Positions 15,969 to 25,205 of a stretch of DNA of 64,000 nucleotides are shown piece after piece. How positions within the stretch are numbered: the first letter of the stretch is position 1; each line of letters opens with the position of its first letter. A program made the translations under genes and the position numbers. Under the pieces are notes generated by a model. It made no database searches and was not told where the DNA came from. It was given only the letters and a program-made list of their open reading frames with translations. The stretch covers positions 124,001 through 188,000 of the forward strand of contig NZ_JAAQQR010000003.1 of assembly GCF_011742555.1 (NCBI RefSeq), in the 5' to 3' direction. Source of the stretch: Luteibacter jiangsuensis (GTDB lineage: Bacteria > Pseudomonadota > Gammaproteobacteria > Xanthomonadales > Rhodanobacteraceae).

Positions 15969-17330
15969 ATGCAGAAGCGGACACTAACCACGTGCCTTGG
16001 CCTGTTGCTGGCACTTGCCGGCGGCTTGCCCGTCGCGGCGCGTGCCGAGGATCTCCTCGACATCTACCGCGAGGCAGTGGCCAACGATCCCGTGCTCGCC
16101 ACGGCCAGTGCGCAGCGCCAGGTGGTAGCGGAGGGCGTACCGCAAGCGCGGGCCGCGTTGCTTCCCCAGCTGTCGGCGGGGCTGAGCCTGCAACAGTTCC
16201 ACCCCGGCAACGCCGGCGTCGTGAACGACAACAACGGTAATTCCGAAGTTGTTTCGGGTGGCGGCCACAGCCGCCAGCGCGACCTGTCGCTCAACCTCAA
16301 TCAAACAGTGATCGACCTTTCGAAGTTCGCACGCGAACGGCAGGCCAAGTCGACGGCCGAGTCCCAGGACGCAACCTACGAAGGCGAATTGCAGGACCTC
16401 TACGTCCGCGCGACCTCGGCGTATTTCCGGGTGCTCGTCGCGCAGGACCAGGTGGAGGTGTTTCGCTCCTACGAGGACGCGTACAAGCAGCAGTACGACC
16501 AGGCCACCACGATGTTCCAGCAGGGTCTGGCACCCGAGGCGGACCTCACGCAGTCGCAGGCGTACTACCTCTATATCAAGTCGTCCCGCGTCGATGCGGA
16601 AAACTCGCTGAGGGACGCGCGCCGTGCGCTCCAGCAGCTGACGGGCAAGGAGCCGGGCACTCTGAAGACGTTGCGCGACGACCTGCCCATGGAAAAACCC
16701 ACACCCGACAACGCCGATGCCTGGGTGCAGCAGGCGATGCAGCAGAGTCCGGCCGTGCTCGCGGCATCGCATCTCGTCAGTGCCGACGAGCATTCGATCA
16801 ATGCCGCGCGTGCCGGTCACCTCCCCACGGTGAATCTGGCGGTGGGTTACGACAAGGCCGGCGCATGGTCTAACCGGCTGCCCGGCAGCGCGAGCTATGG
16901 CACCGGCAACACCACGGTGGGCCTCGTGCTTTCGGTGCCACTTTTCAGCGGCGGCCTGACACAGTCACAGGTTCGCCAGGCCATCTCGCAACGCGATGCC
17001 GACCAGGGGCAGCTGGAAACGGTACGCCGCCAGACGGCACGCGATGCATACAACTACTTCAATCTGGTGGAGACGGGCATCGGTCAGGTGAACGATGCAC
17101 GCAACGCCGTCGATGCCGCGAACAAGGCGCTGGCGTCGATGCGCGCGGGCTACGATATCGGCACCCAGAGCCTCACCAACGTGGTGGTGGCGATCCGGAC
17201 GTTGGCGGAGATCCGCAGCCAGTACAGCGCGTTGCGCCATCAGTTCATCCTCGACAAGCTCCTCTTGAAGCGCACCGTGGGCGCGGCCACGCTGAAGGAC
17301 GTCGAGGACATCAACAGATTGCTGCAGTGA
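15969..17330 (+). CDS. TolC-family outer-membrane channel
   Basis: 453 aa. A signal peptide (1-26, ends ARAE) precedes two repeats of the TolC/OEP fold, with the conserved start EDLLDIYREAVANDPVLATASA, long alpha-helical stretches, and DAANKALASMRAGYDIGTQSLTNVV near the end. That phrase is typical of TolC proper rather than NodT/OprM-type factors; there is no lipobox. AGGGG lies 5 nt before the ATG. It serves as the outer-membrane exit duct for type I secretion or drug efflux; the two permeases upstream are the nearest partners. It is convergent with the TonB-like gene 16 nt downstream. Confidence 0.87.
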   Translation: MQKRTLTTCLGLLLALAGGLPVAARAEDLLDIYREAVANDPVLATASAQRQVVAEGVPQARAALLPQLSAGLSLQQFHPGNAGVVNDNNGNSEVVSGGGHSRQRDLSLNLNQTVIDLSKFARERQAKSTAESQDATYEGELQDLYVRATSAYFRVLVAQDQVEVFRSYEDAYKQQYDQATTMFQQGLAPEADLTQSQAYYLYIKSSRVDAENSLRDARRALQQLTGKEPGTLKTLRDDLPMEKPTPDNADAWVQQAMQQSPAVLAASHLVSADEHSINAARAGHLPTVNLAVGYDKAGAWSNRLPGSASYGTGNTTVGLVLSVPLFSGGLTQSQVRQAISQRDADQGQLETVRRQTARDAYNYFNLVETGIGQVNDARNAVDAANKALASMRAGYDIGTQSLTNVVVAIRTLAEIRSQYSALRHQFILDKLLLKRTVGAATLKDVEDINRLLQ

Positions 17331-17346
17331 CGCTCTCCGCTGCGCC

Positions 17347-17883
17347 TCAGCGTGTGGCGGAAACCGACGGCACGCCGTCTTTCAGCTCGAAGCGGAACGC
17401 GTAGTCGAGACTGAAAGGTGCGGTGCTGCGCGTGGTGTTGAAGTTGCCCTTGGCGTCCTCGTGGTCCTGTACGACCGTCATGGGCGTGTAGCGCCAGCGG
17501 AGCACTGCATCCCTCACCGCCGCGAAGAACGCCGCGTGGTGTTCGCCGCCCATGGTGTCGAGGTCGCGCACGTCGGTGACCTTGCCCTCGCCGTCGACGA
17601 TCACCTTGGCATGGATCGTGGCGGCGAGGTTCGCCGATACCAGTTCGGGCGGATACACGGGCGGCGGATTGTCGATGGGCTGTGCGCCGAAGGTATGCTG
17701 GCTCTTCGTCATCTGATACCGGTTGGCGGCGCTTTCCGGCATGGCGTCGTAGCTGACCTTGGCATCTTTCGTGGGGGCGGGAGCGGCGGTATGCACCGCC
17801 GGCTGGTCATGTGCGCAGCCCGCCAGTGCGAGCATGGCCGTGATGGCGCTCGCGGTGCGCAGGGAGATCCTGGTCGGCTTCAT
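17347..17883 (-). CDS. TonB C-terminal-domain lipoprotein
   Basis: 178 aa. The N-terminus ends in a lipobox (LALAGC, Cys about 22), so it is a lipoprotein. The C-terminal half has the TonB/TolA-like pattern PPVYPPELVSANLAATIHAKVIVDGEGKVTDV with FAAVRDAVLRWRYTP, i.e. an energy-transducer C domain without the usual N-terminal membrane helix and Pro-rich spacer. The function is therefore unlikely to be classical TonB energy transfer; such lone domains are common in Xanthomonadales and uncharacterised. The start at 17883 is supported by AGGGG 7 nt upstream; longer forms are not. Confidence 0.72.
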   Translation of the reverse strand: MKPTRISLRTASAITAMLALAGCAHDQPAVHTAAPAPTKDAKVSYDAMPESAANRYQMTKSQHTFGAQPIDNPPPVYPPELVSANLAATIHAKVIVDGEGKVTDVRDLDTMGGEHHAAFFAAVRDAVLRWRYTPMTVVQDHEDAKGNFNTTRSTAPFSLDYAFRFELKDGVPSVSATR

Positions 17884-17942
17884 GGTGTGCCCCTGGTCGA
17901 TGTGGCGCCATGATATCCATGCGAGGGGCGCTCGGGGGGCTA

Positions 17943-18560
17943 TCAGGTGGCGGATCGCACGCGCTGGCGGTGCGCTGTCTGCTTCGCCCGGTTTCCGCAG
18001 GCCGCCATGCTGCACCAGCGGCGAACGTGGCCGCGCGTGTGGTCGGCAAAGAGCAGGGTGCAGGTCGGACCTTCGCAAGCCTTGATGTATGAGAAGTCCT
18101 CTTCGGCGACGAGCTTCGCCATGGCTTCGCCGATCGGCTGCAGCAGCGATTCCGGCGAGGACCACCGACGCGCGCGGACGAACCTGAGCGTGTCGCCGCC
18201 TTCGCTCGGCACGATCGACGCGTAGCCCTCGTCGCGCGAGAGCAACTGGTTGAGGGGTTCCAGCTCCTTCAGGTCGTCGGCACCCAGCGCGCGACCCTTC
18301 TTCGTGCGCACGAAACCCCGGAACCACTCGCGCAGGCTGCGGGCCTGATCGGCAAGGCGGTCGAGTTCGCCCGGCATCGCACGGTCGCGCATGGCGGCCA
18401 GAACGTCCAAAGGCACCAGCCCGGCCTGTTCCAGCCAGGCGAGCAGCCCGTCGCCGTCGTCGATCCAGTCGACAGGCACGTCCACGGGCGTCGCCACCGA
18501 ATTCAGGAAATCCAGGCCGGGAGCGTCGGCGATGAACATGGGGGGCAGGGACTGGGACAT
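17943..18560 (-). CDS. CGNR zinc-finger / ABATE-domain regulator
   Basis: 205 aa. The N-terminal part (about 10-140) has the ABATE-domain features (GLDFLNSVATP, LLAWLEQAGLV). The C-terminus carries a zinc-finger: Cys pair in KACEGPTCTLLFADHTRG, then WCSMAACGNRAKQTAHRQR with the name-giving CGNR. Such proteins are putative transcription factors or RNA-binding proteins. It is divergent from an alpha/beta hydrolase gene across a 180 nt gap with a palindrome over a -35-like box, suggesting it controls itself and the hydrolase. Confidence 0.83.
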   Translation of the reverse strand: MSQSLPPMFIADAPGLDFLNSVATPVDVPVDWIDDGDGLLAWLEQAGLVPLDVLAAMRDRAMPGELDRLADQARSLREWFRGFVRTKKGRALGADDLKELEPLNQLLSRDEGYASIVPSEGGDTLRFVRARRWSSPESLLQPIGEAMAKLVAEEDFSYIKACEGPTCTLLFADHTRGHVRRWCSMAACGNRAKQTAHRQRVRSAT

Positions 18561-18610
18561 GGGCGAAAAGCTCCGGCGTAGGCTGGGGAAAGTAACCGGC
18601 TAAAAAGTGC

Positions 18611-18640
18611 TTGACAAGTTACTTGTGCAGTAAATAACCT
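18611..18640. promoter_or_regulatory. Divergent promoter region with palindromic operator
   Basis: TTGACA at 18611-18616 is a perfect -35 hexamer for the plus strand; TAACCT at 18635-18640 is a weak -10 with an 18 bp spacer. Overlapping the -35 is the inverted repeat ACAAGT-T-ACTTGT (18614-18626). The region is locally AT-rich compared with its surroundings. It lies between the CGNR regulator (minus) and the hydrolase (plus), the expected place for an autoregulatory operator. Confidence 0.5.
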
Positions 18641-18740
18641 CCATAAGCACATCGGGGTGGTTACGGCTAGCTTCAAGCCGGGAGCCCACGGTGCCCATCC
18701 GATGAGACTGCCGAGTTCCATCACTTACGGAGGCAATGCC

Positions 18741-19595
18741 ATGACCACCATCCACTACCGCACCGCCAACGTCGACGGTTTCAACGTGTTCTATCGCGAG
18801 GCCGGTCCGGCCGACGCGCCGAAGCTGCTCCTGCTCCACGGCTTTCCGTCCTCGAGCCATATGTTTCGCGACCTGATCCCATTGCTTGCGGATCGTTTCC
18901 ACATCGTGGCGCCGGATCTGCCCGGCTTCGGTCTCTCCGACATGCCGCCACGCGAGGCGTTTGGTTACACCTTCGACCACCTCGCCGATGTGATCGATCG
19001 CTTCACGGAAGTGGTGGGTTTCGACACATTCGCCGTCTACGTCTTCGATTACGGCGCGCCCACGGGCTTCCGCATTGCGGCCCGCCACCCCGAGCGGATC
19101 ACGGCGATCATCTCGCAGAACGGCAACGCCTATGAGGAAGGGCTGAGCGAAGGGTGGAACCCGATCCGCGCGTACTGGCAAGACCCCTCGCCGGCGAATC
19201 GCGAGGTGTTGCGAGACATGCTGAAGCCGGAAACCACGCGCTGGCAGTACGTGCATGGGGTGAGCGACGAGTCGAGGGTGTCGCCCGACGGCATCGCGCT
19301 CGACAACCATTACCTGGCCCGCCCTGGCGCCGATGAAATCCAGCTGGATCTGTTCGGCGACTACAAGAACAACGTGGCGATGTACCCCGCCTTCCAGGCG
19401 TACTTCCGCACGCACAAGCCGCGTTTTCTCGCCGTATGGGGCAAGAACGATCCGTTCTTCCTGCCGCCTGGCGCCGAGGCGTTCAAGCGGGATATTCCCG
19501 ATGCGGAAGTGCGTTTCTTCGATACCGGCCATTTCGCACTGGAGACCCATGCGCCCGACATCGCGAAGGTCATCGGCGACTTCCTTTCCCGATGA
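18741..19595 (+). CDS. Alpha/beta hydrolase, epoxide-hydrolase/dehalogenase-like
   Basis: 284 aa cytoplasmic hydrolase. The oxyanion region HGFPSSSHMF (about 33-42) and VAPDLPGFGLSD are followed by a nucleophile elbow reading VFDYG, with Asp103 in place of Ser; the general-base His is in GHFALETH near the C-terminus. An Asp nucleophile is characteristic of epoxide hydrolases and haloalkane/haloacetate dehalogenases, so one of these is likely rather than an esterase. The start at 18741 has GGAGG 7 nt upstream. The divergent CGNR gene is the probable regulator. The natural substrate is unknown. Confidence 0.82.
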   Translation: MTTIHYRTANVDGFNVFYREAGPADAPKLLLLHGFPSSSHMFRDLIPLLADRFHIVAPDLPGFGLSDMPPREAFGYTFDHLADVIDRFTEVVGFDTFAVYVFDYGAPTGFRIAARHPERITAIISQNGNAYEEGLSEGWNPIRAYWQDPSPANREVLRDMLKPETTRWQYVHGVSDESRVSPDGIALDNHYLARPGADEIQLDLFGDYKNNVAMYPAFQAYFRTHKPRFLAVWGKNDPFFLPPGAEAFKRDIPDAEVRFFDTGHFALETHAPDIAKVIGDFLSR

Positions 19596-19611
19596 ACCCA
19601 GGTGCCCAGTA

Positions 19612-19629
19612 GAGCGTCAGTGGACGCTC
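19612..19629. terminator. Hairpin after the hydrolase gene
   Basis: GAGCGTC-AGTG-GACGCTC forms a perfect 7 bp stem with a 4 nt loop, 17 nt after the hydrolase stop. Flanking CCCA and TGGG could extend pairing. There is no T-run directly after it, so it may be a weak terminator or an mRNA 3' stabiliser. Confidence 0.4.
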
Positions 19630-19740
19630 ATGGGTGGAGCGGCGGTGAGTGTAAAGGCGGTCTGAACCTCCGGGTGACTGCTTTTTCGCCGCCGCTTCAC
19701 GCGCTTCGTCCGATGGTTTCCGGTCAAAGGAGACCCAGCC

Positions 19741-19881
19741 ATGCCATCGAGCGTACCGCCCATGTTCGCCGACGATCCTTCGTCGGCCACCCTTCCTTCG
19801 AGTCATGAGGCGCCGAGTGCCGACCCCGCACGCGCCGCGGAACCAACCGAGCCGAACGATCTTCGGAACGGGAGCCGCTGA
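19741..19881 (+). CDS. Small ORF, 46 aa, Pro/Ser/Ala-rich, unknown
   Basis: ATG at 19741 preceded by AAAGGAGA (GGAG ends 8 nt upstream), one of the strongest ribosome binding sites in the region, followed by 46 codons to TGA. The product begins MPSSVPPMFADDPSSATLP and is acidic, Pro-, Ala- and Ser-rich and probably disordered. There is no membrane segment and I recognise no family. It lies alone between the hydrolase and the aldehyde oxidase operon. The good binding site is the only positive evidence; a chance ORF is possible. Confidence 0.45.
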   Translation: MPSSVPPMFADDPSSATLPSSHEAPSADPARAAEPTEPNDLRNGSR

Positions 19882-20005
19882 GATCCGCCGGTTATCCGTC
19901 CGGCGTCCGCCGCCGTGGCAGTCCGCGCGACGATGCTCTAGGCTCCAACGGCTAGTCCAGCCCGCCTGTCCAGGCTAAATCCCCAACAGCGCTGAGGACT
20001 CGATC

Positions 20006-20653
20006 ATGGCTCCATCGAATGACTGGAAGTTCACGCGGCGCGACGTCCTCAAGATGGGCGCCATGTCGGTCACGGCCCTGGCGGCCCCCCGCTTGGTGGC
20101 CGGTGGCTCCGAGTCTGGGCTCGGAGCCACGAGCAAGCCGGTAACGGCGAAGGTCGGCATGGAGGTCAACGGCGCGCAACAAGCCTTGGAGCTCGACACG
20201 CGCACGACCCTGCTCGACGCCCTGCGCGAGCATATGCACCTTACCGGCACCAAGAAGGGCTGCGACCATGGGCAATGCGGCGCCTGCACCGTCATTGTCG
20301 ACGGCCGCCGCATCAACAGCTGCCTCACGCTGGCGGTGATGCATGAAGGCGCAAAAGTCACCACCATCGAGGGTCTGGGCAGGCCTGGCAGTCTCCACCC
20401 GATGCAGGCCGCGTTCGTGAAGCACGACGGCTACCAGTGCGGGTACTGCACGCCGGGACAGATCTGTTCCGCGGTAGCGGTGCTGGACGAGATCAAGGCG
20501 GACATTCCGAGCCACGTGACGGGCGACCTGACGGCGAAGGCCAGCTTCAGCCGCACGGAGGTCCGCGAGCGCATGAGCGGCAACATCTGCCGCTGCGGCG
20601 CCTACTCCAATATTCACGACGCGATCGAGGAAGTGGCAGGGGGTGCAGCATGA
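20006..20653 (+). CDS. paoA: Aldehyde oxidase iron-sulfur subunit, PaoA/YagT-like
   Basis: 215 aa [2Fe-2S] subunit of a periplasmic molybdenum aldehyde oxidase. The N-terminus has a Tat signal ([19 protein letters not shown]). The plant-ferredoxin-type cluster ligands are in [18 protein letters not shown] with a following Cys (INSC), and the C-terminal cluster in [11 protein letters not shown] and NICRCGAY. It transfers electrons from the Mo site to the FAD subunit. The stop overlaps the next ATG (ATGA). The E. coli PaoABC complex detoxifies aromatic aldehydes; the same role is inferred here. Confidence 0.9.
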   Translation: MAPSNDWKFTRRDVLKMGAMSVTALAAPRLVAGGSESGLGATSKPVTAKVGMEVNGAQQALELDTRTTLLDALREHMHLTGTKKGCDHGQCGACTVIVDGRRINSCLTLAVMHEGAKVTTIEGLGRPGSLHPMQAAFVKHDGYQCGYCTPGQICSAVAVLDEIKADIPSHVTGDLTAKASFSRTEVRERMSGNICRCGAYSNIHDAIEEVAGGAA

Positions 20654-21609
20654 GGCCCTTCACCTACGAGCGCGCCGAATCGCCGCAGGCGGCCGCCGCC
20701 GCCGCCGCGAAGACACCGAACGCCCGGTTCATCGCGGGTGGTACGAACCTGCTCGACCTGATGAAGATCGACATCGAGCAGCCGGCCCACCTGATCGATG
20801 TGAATGGGCTGGATCTCGCCCGGATCGAAGGCACGGACGACGGTGGCGTGCGTATCGGTGCGCTGGTGCGCAACACCGACCTCGCCGCCGATGCGCGCAT
20901 CCGGCGCGACTACCCGCTGCTCTCGCGCGCCTTGCTGGCCGGCGCATCGGGCCAGTTGCGCAACAAGGCCACCACGGCCGGTAATCTTCTCCAGCGAACC
21001 CGCTGCCCGTACTTCTACGATACCAACCAGGCCTGCAACAAGCGCCTGCCGGGTAGCGGCTGCGCCGCGCTCGGCGGCTTCAGTCGATCGCATGCCGTCG
21101 TCGGCGGCAGCAAGGCCTGCATCGCGGTGCACCCGAGCGACATGGCGGTGGCGATGCGCGCGCTCGATGCCACCGTGGAAACCGTGAAGCCCGATGGCAG
21201 CGTGCGCCGCATTCCCATCGCGGACTTCCATACGCTTCCCGGCAACACGCCGCACATCGAGAACGTGCTGACGAAGGGTGAACTCATCACGGCGGTGACC
21301 CTGCCCAAGCCTATCGGCGGGCACCAGCTCTATCACAAGGTGCGCGACCGCGCGTCGTATGCCTTTGCCCTCGTGTCGGTCGCTCTGGTGGTTCAAGCCA
21401 ACGGCAGCGGTCGCGTCGCCCTTGGCGGCGTGGCACACAAGCCTTGGCGCGTGGAGGCGGCGGACGCCGAGCTGCCGAAAGGCGCGAAGGCGGTGGCGGC
21501 ACGCCTGCTCGCCGGCGCACAGACCACCGACGACAACGCGTTCAAGCTGACGCTGGTCGAACGCACCCTGGCTGCGACGCTGGCCGAGGCGAAGGAGCGC
21601 ACCGCATGA
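20650..21609 (+). CDS. paoB: Aldehyde oxidase FAD-binding subunit, PaoB/YagS-like
   Basis: 319 aa. The FAD-binding PCMH-type domain ([15 protein letters not shown], then [16 protein letters not shown]) is followed by the Cys-rich insert [20 protein letters not shown], which in E. coli PaoB binds an extra [4Fe-4S] cluster. A CO-dehydrogenase-type C-terminal domain follows. The ATG at 20650 overlaps the paoA stop by 4 nt; the longer upstream frame is not used. It overlaps the next gene by 4 nt as well, so the three subunits are made as a coupled set. Confidence 0.9.
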   Translation: MRPFTYERAESPQAAAAAAAKTPNARFIAGGTNLLDLMKIDIEQPAHLIDVNGLDLARIEGTDDGGVRIGALVRNTDLAADARIRRDYPLLSRALLAGASGQLRNKATTAGNLLQRTRCPYFYDTNQACNKRLPGSGCAALGGFSRSHAVVGGSKACIAVHPSDMAVAMRALDATVETVKPDGSVRRIPIADFHTLPGNTPHIENVLTKGELITAVTLPKPIGGHQLYHKVRDRASYAFALVSVALVVQANGSGRVALGGVAHKPWRVEAADAELPKGAKAVAARLLAGAQTTDDNAFKLTLVERTLAATLAEAKERTA

Positions 21610-23801
21610 AATTCGACACGCCCGCCACCACCAATCCCATCGACCGCCTGAAGGTTGTCGGCAAGCCCGTCGACCGCATCGACGGCCCGCTGAAGACCAC
21701 CGGTACGGCGCCCTATGCATACGAGCGACACGACGTGGCGCCTGATCACGCCTATGGTTACGTCGTGGGGTCGTCGATCGCGAAGGGGCGCATCGTTGCC
21801 ATCGACACATCGAAGGCGCGCCGCGCCCCGGGCGTGCTCGCCGTCGTCACCGCGCAGAACGCCGGAAAGCTCGGCAAGGGCAACTTCAACACGGCACGCC
21901 TGCTTGGCGGTCCCGACATCGAGCACTACCACCAGGCGGTGGCGGTAGTGGTGGCGGAAACCTTCGAGCAGGCGCGCTCCGCGGCACAACTCGTCCATGT
22001 CGACTATGCGCGCGCCAAGGGCACATTCGATCTCGCCTCAGCCAAAGGCTCGGCCACGAAGCCGAAGGACGGCAAGCCGGACACAGCGGTGGGCGACTTC
22101 GATAAAGCCTTCGCCGCGTCGGCCGTGACGCTGGATGCCACGTACACCACGCCCGACCAGAGCCACGCCATGATGGAGCCGCACGCGACCATCGCGGCGT
22201 GGGAGGGCGACAGGCTCACCCTGTGGACGGCAAACCAGATGGTCGATTGGAGCCGCGGCGACGTAGCGAAGACCTTGGGTATTCCGAAAGAGAACGTGCG
22301 CCTGGTGTCGCCCTACATCGGCGGCGGCTTCGGTGGAAAGCTCTTCGTCCGCGCAGACGCGATCATGGCGGCGCTCGGAGCGCGCGCTGCTGGAAGGCCG
22401 GTGGCCGTTGCCTTGCAGCGTCCGCTCATGATGAACAACACCACGCATCGTCCCGCCACGATCCAGCGCATACGCATCGGCACGTCGAAAGAAGGCAAGA
22501 TCGACGCCATCGCGCACGAAAGCTGGTCCGGCGACCTTCCCGGCGGCGGTCCGGAAACCGCGGTGTCGCAAACGCGCCTGCTCTATGCGGGCCCCAACCG
22601 CATGACCGCGATGCGCCTGGCGGTGCTCGACCTGCCCGAAGGCAACGCCATGCGTGCCCCGGGTGAGGCGCCGGGCATGATGGCGCTGGAGATCGCCATC
22701 GACGAGATCGCCGAGAAGGTGGGCATGGACCCCGTCGAGTTCCGGGTGCTCAACGACACACAGGTCGATCCGGAAAATCCCAAGCGGCCATTCTCGCAAC
22801 GCCGTTTCGTGGAGTGCATGCGCACGGGCGCGAAGAAGTTCGGTTGGGAACGGCGTGCCGCTCGCCCGGGCAGCGTGCGCGAAGGGCGCTGGCTGAAGGG
22901 CCTGGGCGTTGCATCGGCGTTCCGCAACAACCTGGTGATGAAGTCCGCGGCCCGCGTGCGTCTGGAGCGTAGCGGGCGCCTCGTCGTCGAAACGGACATG
23001 ACCGACATCGGCACCGGCAGCTACACCATCATCGGCCAGACCGCCGCGGAAATGCTCGGCCTGCCATTGGACCGCGTGGACGTGCGCCTGGGCGATTCCA
23101 GCTTTCCGGTGTCGGCGGGGTCAGGTGGGCAGTGGGGCGGCAACAGTTCCACGGCCGGTGTCTATGCGGCCTGTGTGAAACTGCGCGAGGCGATCGCGCA
23201 GAAACTCGGTGTGGACGCGAACACGGCCGTCTTCGACGGCGGCGACGTCGTGGCGAACGATCGCCGTGTGCCGCTGACCAAGGCCGTGGCGGGCGGCGAC
23301 ATCGTGGCCGAGGACGGCATGGAATACGGCGACCTGGACGAGCGCTACCAGCAGTCCACGTTCGGTGCCCACTTCGTGGAAGTACGGGTGGACGCCGCCA
23401 CCGGCGAGATCCGCATCGATCGCATGTTGGCCGTCTGCGCCGCGGGGCGCATCCTCAATCCCAAGTCGGCACGCAGCCAGGTGATCGGTGCGATGACGAT
23501 GGGCGTGGGTGCCGCCCTGATGGAAGAACTGGTGGTCGATAAACGCCTGGGCTTCTTCGTGAACCACGACCTCGCGCTGTACGAAGTGCCGGTCCATGCC
23601 GATATCCCGCACCAGGAAGTCGTGTTCCTCGACGAGACCGACCCGATCTCCTCGCCCATGAAGGCGAAGGGCGTCGGCGAACTGGGCATCTGCGGCGTGG
23701 CTGCCGCGGTGGCGAACGCGGTCTACAACGCGACCGGCGTGCGCGTGCGCGATTACCCCGTCACGCTGGACAAGTTCCTCGACAAGCTGCCGCCCGTCTA
23801 A
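21606..23801 (+). CDS. paoC: Aldehyde oxidase molybdopterin subunit, PaoC/YagR-like
   Basis: 731 aa catalytic subunit of the xanthine-oxidase family, carrying the Mo-cytosine-dinucleotide cofactor. [13 protein letters not shown] (about 239-251), the [14 protein letters not shown] segment and the C-terminal [10 protein letters not shown] with the catalytic Glu are all present. It lacks its own signal peptide and would be exported with PaoA through Tat. No PaoD/XdhC chaperone for cofactor insertion follows it; the next gene is a flavoprotein after a repeat. The molybdenum cofactor chaperone must be encoded elsewhere. Confidence 0.92.
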   Translation: MKFDTPATTNPIDRLKVVGKPVDRIDGPLKTTGTAPYAYERHDVAPDHAYGYVVGSSIAKGRIVAIDTSKARRAPGVLAVVTAQNAGKLGKGNFNTARLLGGPDIEHYHQAVAVVVAETFEQARSAAQLVHVDYARAKGTFDLASAKGSATKPKDGKPDTAVGDFDKAFAASAVTLDATYTTPDQSHAMMEPHATIAAWEGDRLTLWTANQMVDWSRGDVAKTLGIPKENVRLVSPYIGGGFGGKLFVRADAIMAALGARAAGRPVAVALQRPLMMNNTTHRPATIQRIRIGTSKEGKIDAIAHESWSGDLPGGGPETAVSQTRLLYAGPNRMTAMRLAVLDLPEGNAMRAPGEAPGMMALEIAIDEIAEKVGMDPVEFRVLNDTQVDPENPKRPFSQRRFVECMRTGAKKFGWERRAARPGSVREGRWLKGLGVASAFRNNLVMKSAARVRLERSGRLVVETDMTDIGTGSYTIIGQTAAEMLGLPLDRVDVRLGDSSFPVSAGSGGQWGGNSSTAGVYAACVKLREAIAQKLGVDANTAVFDGGDVVANDRRVPLTKAVAGGDIVAEDGMEYGDLDERYQQSTFGAHFVEVRVDAATGEIRIDRMLAVCAAGRILNPKSARSQVIGAMTMGVGAALMEELVVDKRLGFFVNHDLALYEVPVHADIPHQEVVFLDETDPISSPMKAKGVGELGICGVAAAVANAVYNATGVRVRDYPVTLDKFLDKLPPV

Positions 23802-23803
23802 TG

Positions 23804-23890
23804 TAGGAGCCGCTACAGCGGCGAGAGCAATTCGCCTCACGGCTAAACGGCTTCGTGGGCTCCTCGCCGCTATAGCTGCCCGCAGGGCCC
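23804..23890. repeat. Imperfect inverted repeat (REP-like variant)
   Basis: TAGGAGCCGCTACAGCGGCG at the left and CTCGCCGCTATAGC at the right pair over about 14 bases (GCTAnAGCGGCGAG). It begins 3 nt after the paoC stop and fills most of the 152 nt gap. It differs from the main REP family in lacking the CCCGCGGCAGCGGGC centre and may act as a transcript 3' end. Confidence 0.55.
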
Positions 23891-23953
23891 GGCTTCCGGG
23901 CAGCGTCACAGCCGCTATGCTTGCCGGGTTCCCGCACTTGCACCGGTGAGACC

Positions 23954-25027
23954 ATGGCTGCCTGGACCGACCGCCGTATCCTCGATCTGCTCGCGATTGA
24001 GCAGCCCCTTCTGCTTGCGCCCATGGCCGGGGCCGGGCTGGCGCCGCTGGCGATCGCGGTGGCGCGGGCCGGCGGCTTGGGCGCCATTCCCTGTTCGTCC
24101 ATCAGCGTGGAAAAGGCGACGGCCGAAGTGGTTGCATTCCGCGATGCGGCGAACGGCCCGATCAACCTCAACTTCTTCGCCCATCGCCCCGAAGCACCCA
24201 CGGCGGAAGCCAATGCGCGATGGCTCGAAAGGCTGGCGCCGTATTTCGAGGAATTCGGCGTCGACGCGAGCGGCCTGCCCCCCGCCGGCGGCCGCGCGCC
24301 CTTCGACGAGGCCATGTGCGCCATGGTGGAATCGTTGCGCCCTGAGGTGGTGAGCTTCCATTTCGGCCTGCCGGACGAACGGCTGCTGGCCCGGGTGAAA
24401 GCCACGGGCGCGGTGGTGCTTTCCTCGGCCACCACCGTGGCGGAAGGCCGTTGGCTCGCGGAGCGAGGCTGCGACGCAGTGATCGCGCAGGGCTACGAGG
24501 CCGGCGGCCACCGCGGCAATTTCCTCACCGACGACATGGCCACTCAGCCCGGCACCATGGCCCTCGTGCCGCAACTCGTCGACGCACTGCACGTGCCCGT
24601 GATCGCGGCTGGCGCAATCTCCGACGGGCGTAGCATGGCAGCGGCGCTCTGTCTCGGAGCATCGGCCGTGCAGGTGGGCACCGCGTTCCTCCTGGCCGAG
24701 GAAGCGACCACGGTCACGGTGCATCGCCAGGCCCTGCGAGAGGCTCGCGACGACAACACCGCGATCACCAACGTTCTCACCGGCCGTCCCGCGCGCGGCG
24801 TGTTGAACCGCGTGATGCGCGAGCTCGGTCCGCTGACCGGAGATGCCTTGCCGTTCCCGCTCGCGGGCGGACCGCTCGCGCCGTTGCGCAAGGTGGCCGA
24901 AGCGCGCGGCCTCGGCGACTTCCAGCCACTATGGGCCGGGCAGTCGGCGGCGCTGGCCCGGGACGGTTCGGCCACGGCCATTGCGCGCGACATCGTCGAA
25001 GTGGCCGCGCGATTGCTGCGCGTTTGA
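23954..25027 (+). CDS. Nitronate monooxygenase-like flavoprotein
   Basis: 357 aa TIM-barrel FMN enzyme of the NPD/2-nitropropane dioxygenase family. PLLLAPMAGAG near the N-terminus, GCDAVIAQGYEAGGHRGNF (substrate and flavin-phosphate region) and GAISDGRSMAAALCLGASAVQVGTAF near the C-terminal barrel end are diagnostic. It would oxidise nitronates or act as an NAD(P)H-quinone-type flavin oxidoreductase. The start at 23954 gives the family's usual N-terminus; the upstream site is weak (GGTGAG). It is followed by a cluster of REP units and a convergent glycosyltransferase. Confidence 0.85.
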   Translation: MAAWTDRRILDLLAIEQPLLLAPMAGAGLAPLAIAVARAGGLGAIPCSSISVEKATAEVVAFRDAANGPINLNFFAHRPEAPTAEANARWLERLAPYFEEFGVDASGLPPAGGRAPFDEAMCAMVESLRPEVVSFHFGLPDERLLARVKATGAVVLSSATTVAEGRWLAERGCDAVIAQGYEAGGHRGNFLTDDMATQPGTMALVPQLVDALHVPVIAAGAISDGRSMAAALCLGASAVQVGTAFLLAEEATTVTVHRQALREARDDNTAITNVLTGRPARGVLNRVMRELGPLTGDALPFPLAGGPLAPLRKVAEARGLGDFQPLWAGQSAALARDGSATAIARDIVEVAARLLRV

Positions 25028-25028
25028 G

Positions 25029-25200
25029 CAAGCACCCATCGCCGCTGAAGCGGCTCCCACAGAAAGCGGGGCCAGGAGTTCCGCACCGAGCCCTGTGGAG
25101 CCGGTATGCCGGCGATCGGCCCCTACAGAGAGAGCGGGGCCCGGGCTTCGCGGTGCCCTGTGGGAGCAGGCTACGCCGGCGATCCCGCGGCACCGGGCAA
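25029..25200. repeat. REP cluster (three partial units)
   Basis: Three degenerate pieces of the main REP family between convergent genes: a right arm at 25030-25061 (CATCGCCGCTGAAGCGGCTC), a left arm near 25093-25117 (TGGAGCCGGTATGCCGGCGA), and TGTGGGAGCAGGCTACGCCG with part of the CCCGCGGCA centre near 25159-25197. They fill the 178 nt gap between the nitronate monooxygenase and glycosyltransferase stops. Confidence 0.8.
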
Positions 25201-25205
25201 CGCGC

